NCBI GenBank assembly: GCA_965230185.1 | Contig: OZ245995.1 | Coordinates: forward strand, 248,001 to 312,000 | Direction: 5' to 3' | Source: Motiliproteus sp965230185 | Lineage (GTDB): Bacteria > Pseudomonadota > Gammaproteobacteria > Pseudomonadales > Balneatricaceae | Length of the DNA: 64,000 bases | Part shown: positions 1 to 8,110 of the stretch, in pieces | Layout: each line of letters opens with the position of its first letter | Numbering within the stretch: the first letter of the stretch is position 1 | Program-made: the position numbers and the translations under genes | The notes under the pieces: model-generated | Told to the model about the DNA's origin: nothing | What the model saw: the letters and a program-made list of their open reading frames with translations, nothing else | Databases searched by the model: none

Positions 1-206
1 ACATTGGTGACGGCGGCAAAGCGGCCCTGGCGGCTTACCCCCAGCCAGGTGCCCTGCTGCTCAAGGTCGCGACCGGCCAGTACCCGGCTGCAGTCGGACC
101 AGAAACCGGCGCTGGCGGTGGGGCGCCGGTAGAACTCGTCGCGGTTGGCGGCGACCACCAGCCGGTACTCGGGGTGGACCTGATAAGCGAACAGAATCAG
201 GCACAT
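1..206 (-). CDS. NRDE (TANGO2-like) family protein, 3'-truncated by the window edge
   Basis: The first 68 residues are visible, starting at an ATG (204-206). The protein opens with Met-Cys-Leu, so Cys2 could be an exposed N-terminal nucleophile as in Ntn-hydrolase folds. It carries the family signature Asn-Arg-Asp-Glu at residues 21-24, followed by a FYRRP segment. The family (PF05742, NRDE/TANGO2) is widespread but its biochemical function is not firmly established; a link to haem or lipid handling has been proposed. The remainder lies to the left of the window. It is divergent from the TSUP gene, with about 65 bp between the two starts. Family assignment is secure; function is not. Confidence 0.85.
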   Translation of the reverse strand, partial: MCLILFAYQVHPEYRLVVAANRDEFYRRPTASAGFWSDCSRVLAGRDLEQQGTWLGVSRQGRFAAVTN

Positions 207-270
207 AAGCGTCTCCCAATTGGGGCTCGTGTTTGACAGCGGCTTGTTGGATAATACCGGGCTCCCGTAA

Positions 271-1089
271 GTGACTCAAATACAGGTCGAGCCCTTGTTA
301 TTACTGTTGATCTCCTATCTGCTGCTGGGTGCCTGTGCCGGTCTGACAGCCGGGCTGTTTGGTATTGGTGGTGGCCTGATTATCGTGCCGGTCCTGATCT
401 TCAGCTTTGAGCTGCAGGGAATGTCCCCGGAAGTACTGACCCATGTGGCGATTGGTACCTCGCTGGCAACCATCATCGTAACGTCCCTCAGCTCGGTTCG
501 CGCCCACCATAAAAAGCAGGGGGTGCTATGGCCGCTGTTCTGGCCGCTGGCGGCGGGGATCTGCCTGGGAGCAATCGTCGGTGTCAAAACGGCCGGCAGC
601 CTCAGCGGCTCCAGCCTGAAACTGATTATCGGTTGTTTTGCCATCTGTGTCGCCATCCAGATGGCCTTCGGGCTGAAACCTGCGCCCAGCCGTGATGTGC
701 CCGGTAAGCCGGTGCTGGGTATTGCTGGCAGCTTTATCGGCTGGGCTTCGGCCATATTCGGTATCGGTGGCGGTACCATGACGGTGCCGTATCTGACCTT
801 CAACAATGTCAGAATTCAGCAGGCGGTGGGAACTTCTGCCGCCTGTGGCCTGCCTATTGCCCTGATGGGGGCGCTGACCAATATCCAGGAAGGCTGGAAT
901 CATCCTCAGCTGATGGAGTGGAGTCTGGGTTATGTCTATCTGCCGGCGTTCGTCGGCATCATTATCACCAGCTCTGTGTTTGCCCGATATGGCGCCAGGC
1001 TGGCCCATCGGCTGCCGGCTCATATTCTGCGCAGGATTTTCGCGTTGTTGCTGGTGGTGGTCGGCACCCGCTTCCTGATGAGCTACTGA
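271..1089 (+). CDS. TSUP (TauE/SafE) family membrane transporter
   Basis: A 272-residue, strongly hydrophobic protein with about eight membrane segments. It shows the internal duplication typical of the TauE/SafE family (PF01925): a Phe-Gly-Ile-Gly-Gly-Gly motif at residues 30-35 and again at 163-168, each followed by a VP helix. Known members export sulfite, sulfoacetate or other organosulfur anions, but the substrate cannot be read from this sequence. The start is a GTG at 271. The gene is followed 18 bp later by lgt, so the two may be cotranscribed. A second, unrelated-context TSUP gene lies at 43297-44094. Confidence 0.88.
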   Translation: MTQIQVEPLLLLLISYLLLGACAGLTAGLFGIGGGLIIVPVLIFSFELQGMSPEVLTHVAIGTSLATIIVTSLSSVRAHHKKQGVLWPLFWPLAAGICLGAIVGVKTAGSLSGSSLKLIIGCFAICVAIQMAFGLKPAPSRDVPGKPVLGIAGSFIGWASAIFGIGGGTMTVPYLTFNNVRIQQAVGTSAACGLPIALMGALTNIQEGWNHPQLMEWSLGYVYLPAFVGIIITSSVFARYGARLAHRLPAHILRRIFALLLVVVGTRFLMSY

Positions 1090-1107
1090 TAACGGAGTTT
1101 CAACGTT

Positions 1108-1911
1108 ATGCTGGTCTATCCGCAGATCGACCCGATCGCTCTTGAGCTGGGACCGCTGAAGATTCACTGGTACGGGCTGATGTATCTGATCGGTTTTGCC
1201 GGTGCCTGGTGGCTGGCAACCTGGCGGGCAGGGCGTCCTGGTTCCAACTGGACTAAAGAGCAGGTCTCGGACCTGATCTTTTTCGGTGCCGTCGGTGTTA
1301 TTCTCGGTGGTCGCTTTGGCTATGTGGTGTTCTATAACTTCGAGCAGTTTATCGCCGATCCGCTGTGGTTATTCCGCATCTGGGAGGGGGGGATGGCCTT
1401 CCATGGCGGCCTGATCGGTGTGCTGGTCGCCTTCTGGTGGTTCGGTCGTAAATATCACAAGAGCTTTTTTGAAGTCGCGGATTTCACCGCGCCGCTGGTG
1501 CCGGTGGGGCTGGGCGCCGGTCGGATTGGCAACTTTATCGGCGGTGAGCTCTGGGGGCGCGCCACCGATGTCCCCTGGGGGATGGTATTTCCAAGGGCTG
1601 ACGATCTGGCCCGGCATCCGTCGCAGCTCTACCAGTTTGCCCTTGAAGGGGTGGCTCTGTTTACCCTGCTGTGGTTGTTTTCATCCAGGCCGCGACCGGC
1701 TATGGCGGTCTCGGGGGTGTTTCTGATCGGCTACGGTTGCTTTCGATTTATCGTCGAATTCTTCCGTCAGCCCGATGCCCAGCTGGGCTATATCGCCTTC
1801 GACTGGCTGACCATGGGCCAGCTGCTGTCGACACCGATGATTGCTGCCGGTATGGTGCTGTGCTGGCTTGCTTATAATCGACACTCTGCTGAGAAGATGG
1901 AGAAACGCTGA
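1108..1911 (+). CDS. lgt: Prolipoprotein diacylglyceryl transferase
   Basis: A 267-residue inner-membrane enzyme that transfers diacylglycerol from phosphatidylglycerol to the lipobox cysteine of prolipoproteins, the first step of lipoprotein maturation. The Lgt signature Gly-Arg-Ile-Gly-Asn-Phe-Ile-Gly-Gly-Glu with the following LWGR is present, as are the GGM-FHGG segment and a conserved HPSQLYQ stretch. Several hydrophobic helices are visible. The ATG at 1108 has a GGAG box 10 bp upstream. thyA begins 1 bp after its stop, the common proteobacterial lgt-thyA pair. Lipoproteins elsewhere in the window (lolB, the TPR protein, 50536-50889) would be its substrates. Confidence 0.97.
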   Translation: MLVYPQIDPIALELGPLKIHWYGLMYLIGFAGAWWLATWRAGRPGSNWTKEQVSDLIFFGAVGVILGGRFGYVVFYNFEQFIADPLWLFRIWEGGMAFHGGLIGVLVAFWWFGRKYHKSFFEVADFTAPLVPVGLGAGRIGNFIGGELWGRATDVPWGMVFPRADDLARHPSQLYQFALEGVALFTLLWLFSSRPRPAMAVSGVFLIGYGCFRFIVEFFRQPDAQLGYIAFDWLTMGQLLSTPMIAAGMVLCWLAYNRHSAEKMEKR

Positions 1912-1912
1912 T

Positions 1913-2707
1913 ATGCGGCAGTATCTGGATCTGATGCGTCACGTCCGTGAAAACGGTACCTTCAAGGGAGACCGTACCGGTACCGGTACTCTGAGCGTTT
2001 TTGGCTACCAGATGCGTTTCGATCTGGCCGAGGGCTTTCCGCTGGTCACCACGAAGAAGTGCCACCTGAAATCGATCATTCATGAACTGCTGTGGTTTTT
2101 ACAGGGTGACACCAATATTAAATACCTGAACGACAATGGGGTGTCGATCTGGAATGAGTGGGCCGATGAAAACGGTGAGCTGGGACCTGTGTACGGCCAT
2201 CAGTGGCGCAGCTGGCCGGCGCCTGACGGTAGTACCGTCGATCAGATCGCTATGCTGATTGAGCAGATTCGCAATACCCCTGATTCCAGACGGCTGATCG
2301 TCAGTGCATGGAATGTGCCTGAGGTAAACCGTATGGCGTTACCGCCCTGTCATACTCTGTTTCAGTTTTATGTGGCCGACGGACGGCTGTCCTGTCAGCT
2401 CTATCAGCGCAGTGCCGACATTTTTCTCGGCGTGCCGTTCAACATCGCCTCCTATGCCCTGCTGACCATGATGGTCGCTCAGGTCTGTGACCTGCAGCCC
2501 GGTGAATTTATTCATACCTTCGGCGATGCCCATCTGTATTCCAATCATCTTGAACAGGCGGACCTGCAGTTACAGCGTGAGCCCCGGCCGTTGCCGGGTA
2601 TGAAAATCAATCCGCAATGCCGTGATATCTTCGGATTCCGCTTTGAGGATTTCGAGCTGCAGGGTTATCAGTCACATCCCCATATTCCGGCCCCTGTGGC
2701 GGTCTAG
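1913..2707 (+). CDS. thyA: Thymidylate synthase
   Basis: A 264-residue enzyme, the same length as E. coli ThyA, making dTMP from dUMP with methylene-tetrahydrofolate. The catalytic Cys lies in the PPCHTLFQF motif, and the arginine-rich dUMP-phosphate site (QRSAD) and NIASYALL segment follow. The start at 1913 gives the MRQYLDLM N-terminus typical of the family; an in-frame extension upstream would run into lgt. It is translationally coupled to lgt (1-bp gap). The product dihydrofolate is recycled by FolA, encoded 2 kb downstream. Confidence 0.98.
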   Translation: MRQYLDLMRHVRENGTFKGDRTGTGTLSVFGYQMRFDLAEGFPLVTTKKCHLKSIIHELLWFLQGDTNIKYLNDNGVSIWNEWADENGELGPVYGHQWRSWPAPDGSTVDQIAMLIEQIRNTPDSRRLIVSAWNVPEVNRMALPPCHTLFQFYVADGRLSCQLYQRSADIFLGVPFNIASYALLTMMVAQVCDLQPGEFIHTFGDAHLYSNHLEQADLQLQREPRPLPGMKINPQCRDIFGFRFEDFELQGYQSHPHIPAPVAV

Positions 2708-2937
2708 CTGACCACCGAAAATCCGCCTTCGGGTCGCCGTGAGGTGCTGGGGGCGGGAATGGGCGTTGGCCCGGGCTGAGGGGCGTTACGCGCTGACCTC
2801 CTGTTTCGGCTGCCGGCCGCTCTGCCATTTCCGACGCCGTGCGGTTGTGGCTGTGGATAAAAGTCCCGGTTATCAGGCTGTCGCTGCCATCTCTGGATAT
2901 ACTTACCTTCAGCCTGAACGCATAAGATGAGGTCGGC

Positions 2938-3879
2938 ATGGATGGTTCCAGTGTTAAGTCGCTTGAGCAGCGGGTCGGGCCCGTGCATCTGAAGCAGCGT
3001 CTTGGAATTGAGGGGGCGCCTCAACATGTTTTCGGAGGCGGGCTGAACGTACTGCATCTTGAAAATTCCCGTTTCATTCACCGGGCCCTGAAGTTCGGGC
3101 TGAAAGTGAGTGGGCTCTACGGTCGTGGTAATCGAAATGCGCGCAGGATTGAGGTGGCGCGTAACCGGGTGGCGCTGAAGGGGCTGCCGGCTGCGTTTGA
3201 TGGCCTGACGCTGCTGCATCTCAGTGATCTTCATCTGGATATGGATGCCGAGACTACTGAGGAGATGATTCGGCGGGTGGCAGAGCTTGATTATGATCTC
3301 TGTGTGTTGACCGGCGATTACCGGGCTTCGACCACCGGCTCGTTCGAGCAGCTGCTTCCCGTGTTTAAGCGGTTGGTTGATCAGCTTGGAGGTGTCGCCG
3401 CATACGCTGTGCTGGGCAATCATGACAGTATCAGCATGGTGCCGGCGATGGAGGCCCTGGGCATCCGCCTGCTGCTGAACGAGTCGGTGATGCTGGAGCG
3501 GGACGGCCAGTGTCTCTATATGGCCGGTGTAGACGATGCTCACTACTACCGGGTGGATAATCTGGAAAAGGCGCGGGAAGGGATTCCGCCGCATGCATTT
3601 GGGATTCTGCTCTCTCACACGCCAGAGATCTATCGTCAGGCCGCTCATGCCGGGTTCGATCTGATGTTCTGCGGTCATACCCACGGTGGTCAGATCTGCC
3701 TGCCCGGTGGTATTCCGGTGATCCTTGAAGCGAACTGCCCGCGGGTATATGGTCGTGGCTCCTGGAGTTATGGCGGGATGCGGGGTTATACCTCGCGAGG
3801 GATAGGAACCTCGGTGCTGCCTGTGCGCTTTAACTGTCCCCCCGAAATCGTGCTGCACCAGTTGCACGCCGGTGGATAG
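2938..3879 (+). CDS. Calcineurin-like metallophosphoesterase (YkuE/LpxG-like)
   Basis: A 313-residue protein with the full metallophosphoesterase motif set: Asp97-Leu-His99, Gly126-Asp127, Gly160-Asn-His-Asp163, a Ser-His-Thr-Pro-Glu loop, and Gly246-His-Thr-His249-Gly-Gly. These supply the two-metal site of PF00149 enzymes. The YkuE-type branch includes cell-surface phosphodiesterases and UDP-diacylglucosamine pyrophosphatases, but no transmembrane anchor is evident here, so the substrate is open. The 230 bp between thyA and this gene hold no recognisable gene. It converges on the next gene with an 11-bp gap. The start at 2938 is the first good ATG; the N-terminal 60 residues are poorly conserved-looking, so a later start is possible. 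Confidence 0.85.
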   Translation: MDGSSVKSLEQRVGPVHLKQRLGIEGAPQHVFGGGLNVLHLENSRFIHRALKFGLKVSGLYGRGNRNARRIEVARNRVALKGLPAAFDGLTLLHLSDLHLDMDAETTEEMIRRVAELDYDLCVLTGDYRASTTGSFEQLLPVFKRLVDQLGGVAAYAVLGNHDSISMVPAMEALGIRLLLNESVMLERDGQCLYMAGVDDAHYYRVDNLEKAREGIPPHAFGILLSHTPEIYRQAAHAGFDLMFCGHTHGGQICLPGGIPVILEANCPRVYGRGSWSYGGMRGYTSRGIGTSVLPVRFNCPPEIVLHQLHAGG

Positions 3880-3890
3880 TGCGGGCCTGT

Positions 3891-4367
3891 TCAGTAAGGG
3901 CGATTCTTTATTCGCAGCCGGTACAGCAGTTTCGACAATAGCAGTACGGTGATAAAGAACATCGCCATGACCAGCAGGATCTGCGCCCCTTCAAGGGCGA
4001 TCTGGTAACTGCAGAACAACAGCGGCAGCAGCGATTCGGGAATCTGGTCGACACCGTAGCTGCGACTGCTGGACGCCATTCCCAGCCGCCGCTTAATGAA
4101 ACTGGAGATCAGGTCTCCGAGCATAGCAAGCATGGTGAACCCGATCCCGAACTCCCAGTCGAACCCCATCACTCGGGCGATCAGCGGCGTGATCAGCAAT
4201 GCCGCGACAAGGCCACCCAGGGTTTTTGACGGTCCGAACAGGTGGCGCTTATCGGCCAGTCGCAGGCCACCGTCAAGGGGTCTGTTCAGCTGCCCCAGCA
4301 GCCGGCTGGTAAATACCGGGATGCCATTAACAATCAGTAGCAGGGCTAAGAGCTGCAGTTCCAGCAT
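3891..4367 (-). CDS. CDP-archaeol synthase-like (CarS) family membrane protein
   Basis: A 158-residue integral membrane protein starting at the ATG 4365-4367, which has an AAGGA box just upstream; a longer in-frame reading to 4562 lacks a plausible start region. The motifs DKRHLFGPSKT, GDLISSFIKRR and DQIPES match the PF01864 CDP-archaeol synthase family, which activates lipid head-group acceptors with CTP. In bacteria, which do not make archaeol, the substrate of these homologues is unknown; a CTP:lipid cytidylyltransferase role is inference. It is convergent with the metallophosphoesterase and divergent from folA. Confidence 0.75.
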   Translation of the reverse strand: MLELQLLALLLIVNGIPVFTSRLLGQLNRPLDGGLRLADKRHLFGPSKTLGGLVAALLITPLIARVMGFDWEFGIGFTMLAMLGDLISSFIKRRLGMASSSRSYGVDQIPESLLPLLFCSYQIALEGAQILLVMAMFFITVLLLSKLLYRLRIKNRPY

Positions 4368-4609
4368 AAGTCCTTCCGATTCTTCCCCGAGGCTCTTGCC
4401 GTGCAGCCCGGGAGCGTAGGGGGACCAGTATTCCGAATTCAATAAGCGGCCGTGTGTTGCCTGATCTCCGGTCTGACAGGGGGCTGTTCTGTTCAGTGTA
4501 GAGGCTGGTTTTCGATGTTGCCCGGTCTGGCCATTGCCAGCACGGGGTTTCAGGGCATACACTGCCGCAATTCATACTGTTATTGAGCAACAGCTGTTTC
4601 GGGGGCTTC

Positions 4610-5131
4610 ATGAAGCTGGCGGTAATCGTCGCACAGTCACAGAATCGTGTGATAGGACGCAATAATAAACTGCCCTGGCATCTGCCGGAGGATCTCAGAT
4701 ACTTCAGGTCGGTGACTATGGGTAAGCCGATCATTATGGGTCGTAAGACTTTTGAGTCGATCGGACGGCCGCTGCCGGGGCGCACCAATATTATTGTTAC
4801 CGGCAATCGGGGATACAGTGCCGAGGGCATTGAAGTGGTACATGATCTGGCCGCAGCGATTGATAAAGCAGAAGCTCAGGCGCTTATCAACGGCTGCGAC
4901 GAGGCAATGATTATCGGTGGTGCGCAGCTTTATGAGCAGGCGCTGCCGCTGGCGCAACGGCTTTATCTGACTCAGGTGCACGATCTGGTGGAAGGTGACG
5001 CCTGGTTCCCCGCCTTCAGTCCGGCGCAATGGCAGGAGGTGGCGCGGGAAGATTTTGAGGCCGATGAGGCCAACCCCTATAACTACAGTTTTCTGGTACT
5101 TGACCGTCGGGAAGGCGTCAATGAGTCTTGA
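4610..5131 (+). CDS. folA: Dihydrofolate reductase
   Basis: A 173-residue NADPH-dependent reductase regenerating tetrahydrofolate. Characteristic stretches include the MKLAVIVAQSQNRVIG N-terminus, the NNKLPWHLPEDL substrate loop with its catalytic acidic residue, the MGRKTFESIGRPLPGR cofactor segment and the IIGGAQLYEQAL helix. The ATG at 4610, preceded by GGGGG, gives the family N-terminus; a TTG at 4583 would add nine residues without support. Its 3' end overlaps birA by 11 bp, so the two are translationally coupled. It completes the thymidylate cycle with the nearby thyA. Confidence 0.96.
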   Translation: MKLAVIVAQSQNRVIGRNNKLPWHLPEDLRYFRSVTMGKPIIMGRKTFESIGRPLPGRTNIIVTGNRGYSAEGIEVVHDLAAAIDKAEAQALINGCDEAMIIGGAQLYEQALPLAQRLYLTQVHDLVEGDAWFPAFSPAQWQEVAREDFEADEANPYNYSFLVLDRREGVNES

Positions 5132-6095
5132 ACGTCTGCTCGCAGTACTCGCCGACGGCCAGTTTCATTCCGGTGAAGAGCTTGGAGAGCGACTGGGCGT
5201 CAGTCGCAGCGCGGTCTGGAAGCAGCTTAAAAAACTGGAAGCGCTGGGTGTTGACCATTATTCGGTCAGAGGTCGCGGATATCGTATTCCCGGCGGTCTG
5301 AACCTGCTGGATTCCGTTCAGCTGGGTGCTTTGCTGGACAGCACGGTTGCAGCCCGGCTTCAGCATATCGATCTGCAACTGAGCAGCGAATCCACTAATG
5401 CCACGGCGATGCAGGGGCTGCAGCAGGGGCGGGGCCAGGGTTGTCTTTATCTGACCGAACGGCAGACTGCCGGCAGAGGCCGGCGCGGTCGTCCCTGGAT
5501 CAGTCCGTTTGCCCGCAATCTCTACTTTTCCCTCAGCTGGAGTTTCAGCGAAGGTGCTGCTTCGCTGGAAGGGCTCAGTCTGGCAGTGGGGCTGGCTATA
5601 GTCCGCGGCCTCGAGGACATGGGGCTGCAGGGGGCGGGACTGAAGTGGCCGAACGATATTCTTTATGATGGGCGTAAGCTGGCCGGTATTCTGCTGGAGA
5701 TGACCGGTGATGCGTCCGGACTCTGTCAGGTCGTTATCGGTGTCGGTATTAATGTCTCGATGCCGGATGAGGAAGCCGGACAGATCGATCAGCCCTGGAC
5801 CGATGTCAGCCGTAGTCTCGGTCGGCCGGTGGATCGTAACCAGCTGCTGGCCGCCGTGCTGAATCAATTGCTACCGCTGCTGGAGCAGTTTTCCCGTCAG
5901 GGCTTCACACCGTTTCGGGAGGCATGGTCCGCGCGGGATGCCTATGCAGATCGGCAGATCTGCCTGCAGACTCAGACTGTGAGGATTGAAGGTGTTGAGC
6001 GCGGTGTCGATGAGAATGGGGCGTTGCTGCTGGAGACAAAGGAAGGGGTGCGGGCTTTTCACGGGGGCGAGCTGAGTCTGAGGGCTATGGAATGA
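5121..6095 (+). CDS. birA: Bifunctional biotin-[acetyl-CoA-carboxylase] ligase / biotin operon repressor
   Basis: A 324-residue protein with an N-terminal winged helix-turn-helix (residues about 5-60, with SRSAVWKQLKKLE as recognition helix) and a biotin protein ligase domain. The ligase carries the biotinyl-AMP loop Gly-Arg-Gly-Arg-Arg-Gly-Arg-Pro-Trp, the LKWPNDI motif, and a small C-terminal beta domain. The DNA-binding domain means it probably represses biotin synthesis genes as in E. coli, though no operator or bio gene is in the window. The start at 5121 lies inside the end of folA; the stop overlaps coaX as ATGA. Confidence 0.97.
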   Translation: MSLERLLAVLADGQFHSGEELGERLGVSRSAVWKQLKKLEALGVDHYSVRGRGYRIPGGLNLLDSVQLGALLDSTVAARLQHIDLQLSSESTNATAMQGLQQGRGQGCLYLTERQTAGRGRRGRPWISPFARNLYFSLSWSFSEGAASLEGLSLAVGLAIVRGLEDMGLQGAGLKWPNDILYDGRKLAGILLEMTGDASGLCQVVIGVGINVSMPDEEAGQIDQPWTDVSRSLGRPVDRNQLLAAVLNQLLPLLEQFSRQGFTPFREAWSARDAYADRQICLQTQTVRIEGVERGVDENGALLLETKEGVRAFHGGELSLRAME

Positions 6096-6811
6096 TCCTG
6101 GATCTCGATATCGGCAACACGTTTATTAAGTGGCGGTGTGAAGAGCGGCGCGGCCAGTGGCTGACGGCTGAGCTGACCAGTGACGGCTTCGATCAGATGT
6201 GTGCCGGGTTAACTCCTTCCCGGGTGCGAATCGCATCGGTTGCTGACAACGAGCTGCAGCTGGCGATCATCAGCCGGGTCAGGCAGTGCTGGGGACTGGA
6301 GGCTGAGATCGCGAAGACTTCGGCCCGGGCCGCGGGAGTTAGCAACAGCTATCAGGATCCTTCCCGAATGGGGGTCGATCGTTGGCTGGCTATGATTGCG
6401 GGCTACAGGCGCAGTCGCAGAGCTTGCTGTGTAGTGGACTGCGGCAGTGCCATCACAGTTGATTATGTTGATGGCCAGGGCGTCCACCTCGGTGGCTATA
6501 TCATCCCGGGCCTGCGGCTGATGCGAACCGGGTTGCTGAAAAATACCAGTCGGGTGCTGGTGTCGTCTGCGGCCGGTAACTGGCAGAACAGTGCGCCGGG
6601 GCGCAGTACCGAAGAGGCGGTTGATCATGGTATCTGTCTGTTGCTGGATGCGCTGGCGGCCCGGATTGTCAGTGATTACCGGCGGCTGCTCGGGGATGAT
6701 GCCGCGTTACTGGTTACCGGTGGCGATGGTGACAGCTTCCGGCAATCAGCCGGGCAGGGTGATTACTGTCCTGAGCTGGTGCTGGATGGTCTTGAATTTG
6801 TGCTGCCCTGA
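6092..6811 (+). CDS. coaX: Type III pantothenate kinase
   Basis: A 239-residue kinase performing the first step of CoA synthesis. It shows the N-terminal ASKHA phosphate motif Asp-Ile-Gly-Asn-Thr, the GVDRWLAM pantothenate-site segment and the CCVVDCGSAITVDYVD block with its acidic residues. A GGYIIPGL stretch and a C-terminal TGGDG ATP-binding motif follow. It overlaps birA by 4 bp, the usual birA-coaX arrangement of Pseudomonas-like bacteria. It is not homologous to the CoaA/PanK of enterics. Confidence 0.96.
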   Translation: MILDLDIGNTFIKWRCEERRGQWLTAELTSDGFDQMCAGLTPSRVRIASVADNELQLAIISRVRQCWGLEAEIAKTSARAAGVSNSYQDPSRMGVDRWLAMIAGYRRSRRACCVVDCGSAITVDYVDGQGVHLGGYIIPGLRLMRTGLLKNTSRVLVSSAAGNWQNSAPGRSTEEAVDHGICLLLDALAARIVSDYRRLLGDDAALLVTGGDGDSFRQSAGQGDYCPELVLDGLEFVLP

Positions 6812-6872
6812 GCCTGGGTTGCGGTGTGTTGTTGCTCGGGGATAATGGAGATTCTGCAGAGGAGAAGCGAAC

Positions 6873-7577
6873 TTGCGCTGGTTCTTCCTGATTTTGCTGG
6901 TACTGAATATTGCCTTATTCGCCTGGTTTCAGCAGGAGCAGGATATGCGCAATCGCCTGGCAGGTCGTACTGAATTCAGCGGTGTAGAGGTGGATTCGTT
7001 GCGGCTGTTATCGGAGGTGAAGCTGAAGTTACCGCTACGGAAGGCCCCGCAGGCAGCTGTGGAGCAGTCGAAGCAGGCCGCGTCGTCGCTGAGCGGTTGC
7101 TTTGTGATTGGTGATTTCGACAGCGTTTCGGCGGCTCGACAGTTTCAGCAGTCGCAAATGCCGGTCGGGACGCTGGCAGAAGTCAGACCGGTTCAGCGGA
7201 CGGCTCCGGATTATCAGGTCTATATCCGTGCACCGGAGAATGTCCGTGAGCGTCAGCAGCTGCTGGAGCGTCTGCAGTCAAGTGGTCTCGAGGTTTCGGA
7301 GATTCGCCAGGGACCCCTGAAAGGGCAGCTGTCTCTGGGGCATTATCAGAATCGAAGTCTGGCGATGGCGCTTTATGATGCGCTCAAAGCTCAGTCTTAT
7401 GGAATTGAGATTTCAGAGCAGACACAGCCGCAGCCATGGTATGTCATTGAACTGAAAATAAAAGATTCGCAGTCAGAAGTTGCGGTCTGGATGGCCGACT
7501 TTATGGAATCGGGCGGCGGACTAAAAAGTGAAAAAAAAGTATGCGAAGGGGTTGCATCCGCCAGGGACCCTGAGTAA
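6873..7577 (+). CDS. Membrane-anchored SPOR-like protein
   Basis: A 234-residue protein with one N-terminal membrane helix (residues about 2-18, ending at Trp-Phe-Gln-Gln) and a soluble periplasmic region. The segment CFVIGDFDSVSAARQF and later YQVYIRAPENVRERQQLLERLQSSG resemble SPOR (PF05036) repeats that bind denuded peptidoglycan glycan strands. In Pseudomonas a SPOR-domain gene also follows birA-coaX. Translation starts at a TTG (6873) with an AGAGGAG box 8-10 bp upstream; no better ATG exists. Its last codons contain a promoter for the next tRNA cluster. Exact family membership needs a profile search. Confidence 0.72.
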   Translation: MRWFFLILLVLNIALFAWFQQEQDMRNRLAGRTEFSGVEVDSLRLLSEVKLKLPLRKAPQAAVEQSKQAASSLSGCFVIGDFDSVSAARQFQQSQMPVGTLAEVRPVQRTAPDYQVYIRAPENVRERQQLLERLQSSGLEVSEIRQGPLKGQLSLGHYQNRSLAMALYDALKAQSYGIEISEQTQPQPWYVIELKIKDSQSEVAVWMADFMESGGGLKSEKKVCEGVASARDPE

Positions 7578-7580
7578 GAT
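7552..7580 (+). promoter_or_regulatory. Sigma-70 promoter of the tRNA-Thr-Tyr-Gly-Thr(-tuf) cluster
   Basis: The -35 element TTGCAT (7552-7557) is separated by 17 bp from a -10 element TAAGAT (7575-7580). A pyrimidine/GC-rich discriminator follows, 24 bp before the first tRNA. The promoter lies within the coding end of the SPOR-like gene, and its -10 hexamer includes that gene's TAA stop codon. The spacing and discriminator fit a stable-RNA promoter under growth-rate control; this is inferred from sequence only. Confidence 0.7.
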
Positions 7581-7603
7581 TTCGGCCTCCTGACTCAGAC
7601 AGA

Positions 7604-7679
<76 letters not shown>

Positions 7680-7720
7680 TTTGAATCAGGAAGAGCTAAG
7701 GCTCATTAGATCGATCGTGC

Positions 7721-7804
7721 GGTGAGGTTCCCGAGTGGCCAAAGGGATCAGACTGTAAATCTGACGCGCGAGCTTCGGTGGTTCGAATCCACCCCTCACC
7801 ACCA
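7721..7804 (+). tRNA. tRNA-Tyr (anticodon GTA)
   Basis: An 84-nt class II tRNA with a long variable arm and encoded CCA. The acceptor GGTGAGG pairs with CCTCACC; the anticodon loop CTGTAAA gives GTA. Confidence 0.98.
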
Positions 7805-7826
7805 TTCGATCTGGTAATTAGCTAAT

Positions 7827-7901
<75 letters not shown>

Positions 7902-7922
7902 ACATGTCAACTATGGAATTGG

Positions 7923-7997
7923 GCTCCAGTAGCTCAGGGGTAGAGCACACCCTTGGTAAGGGTGAGGTCGGCGGTTCAAATCCGCCCTGGAGCTCCA
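7923..7997 (+). tRNA. tRNA-Thr (anticodon GGT)
   Basis: A 75-nt gene with encoded CCA; acceptor GCTCCAG/CTGGAGC and anticodon loop TTGGTAA giving GGT. Last tRNA before tuf, which begins 113 bp downstream and is likely on the same transcript. Confidence 0.98.
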
Positions 7998-8020
7998 TTC
8001 CATAGCTGACAGCAGTCTGA

Positions 8021-8046
8021 GGGCAGATATAGCGATATATCTGCCC
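8021..8046 (+). other. Perfect GNRA-capped hairpin between tRNA-Thr and tuf
   Basis: An 11-bp perfect stem (GGGCAGATATA at 8021-8031, TATATCTGCCC at 8036-8046) closes on a GCGA tetraloop, followed by TTTGTTG. The short T stretch makes it a weak terminator or attenuator at best. It may set the ratio of tRNA to tuf mRNA or act as a processing or stability element. tuf lies 64 bp downstream. Confidence 0.6.
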
Positions 8047-8110
8047 TTTGTTGCATTTGTCTTCCGATAAATCTGTACCTTTTAAATCTTCACGACTCCG
8101 GAGAGGCGTA

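Noticed and set aside
2708..2937. Short open frames between thyA and the metallophosphoesterase
   Set aside because: No ribosome binding site, family motif or convincing codon use was seen.
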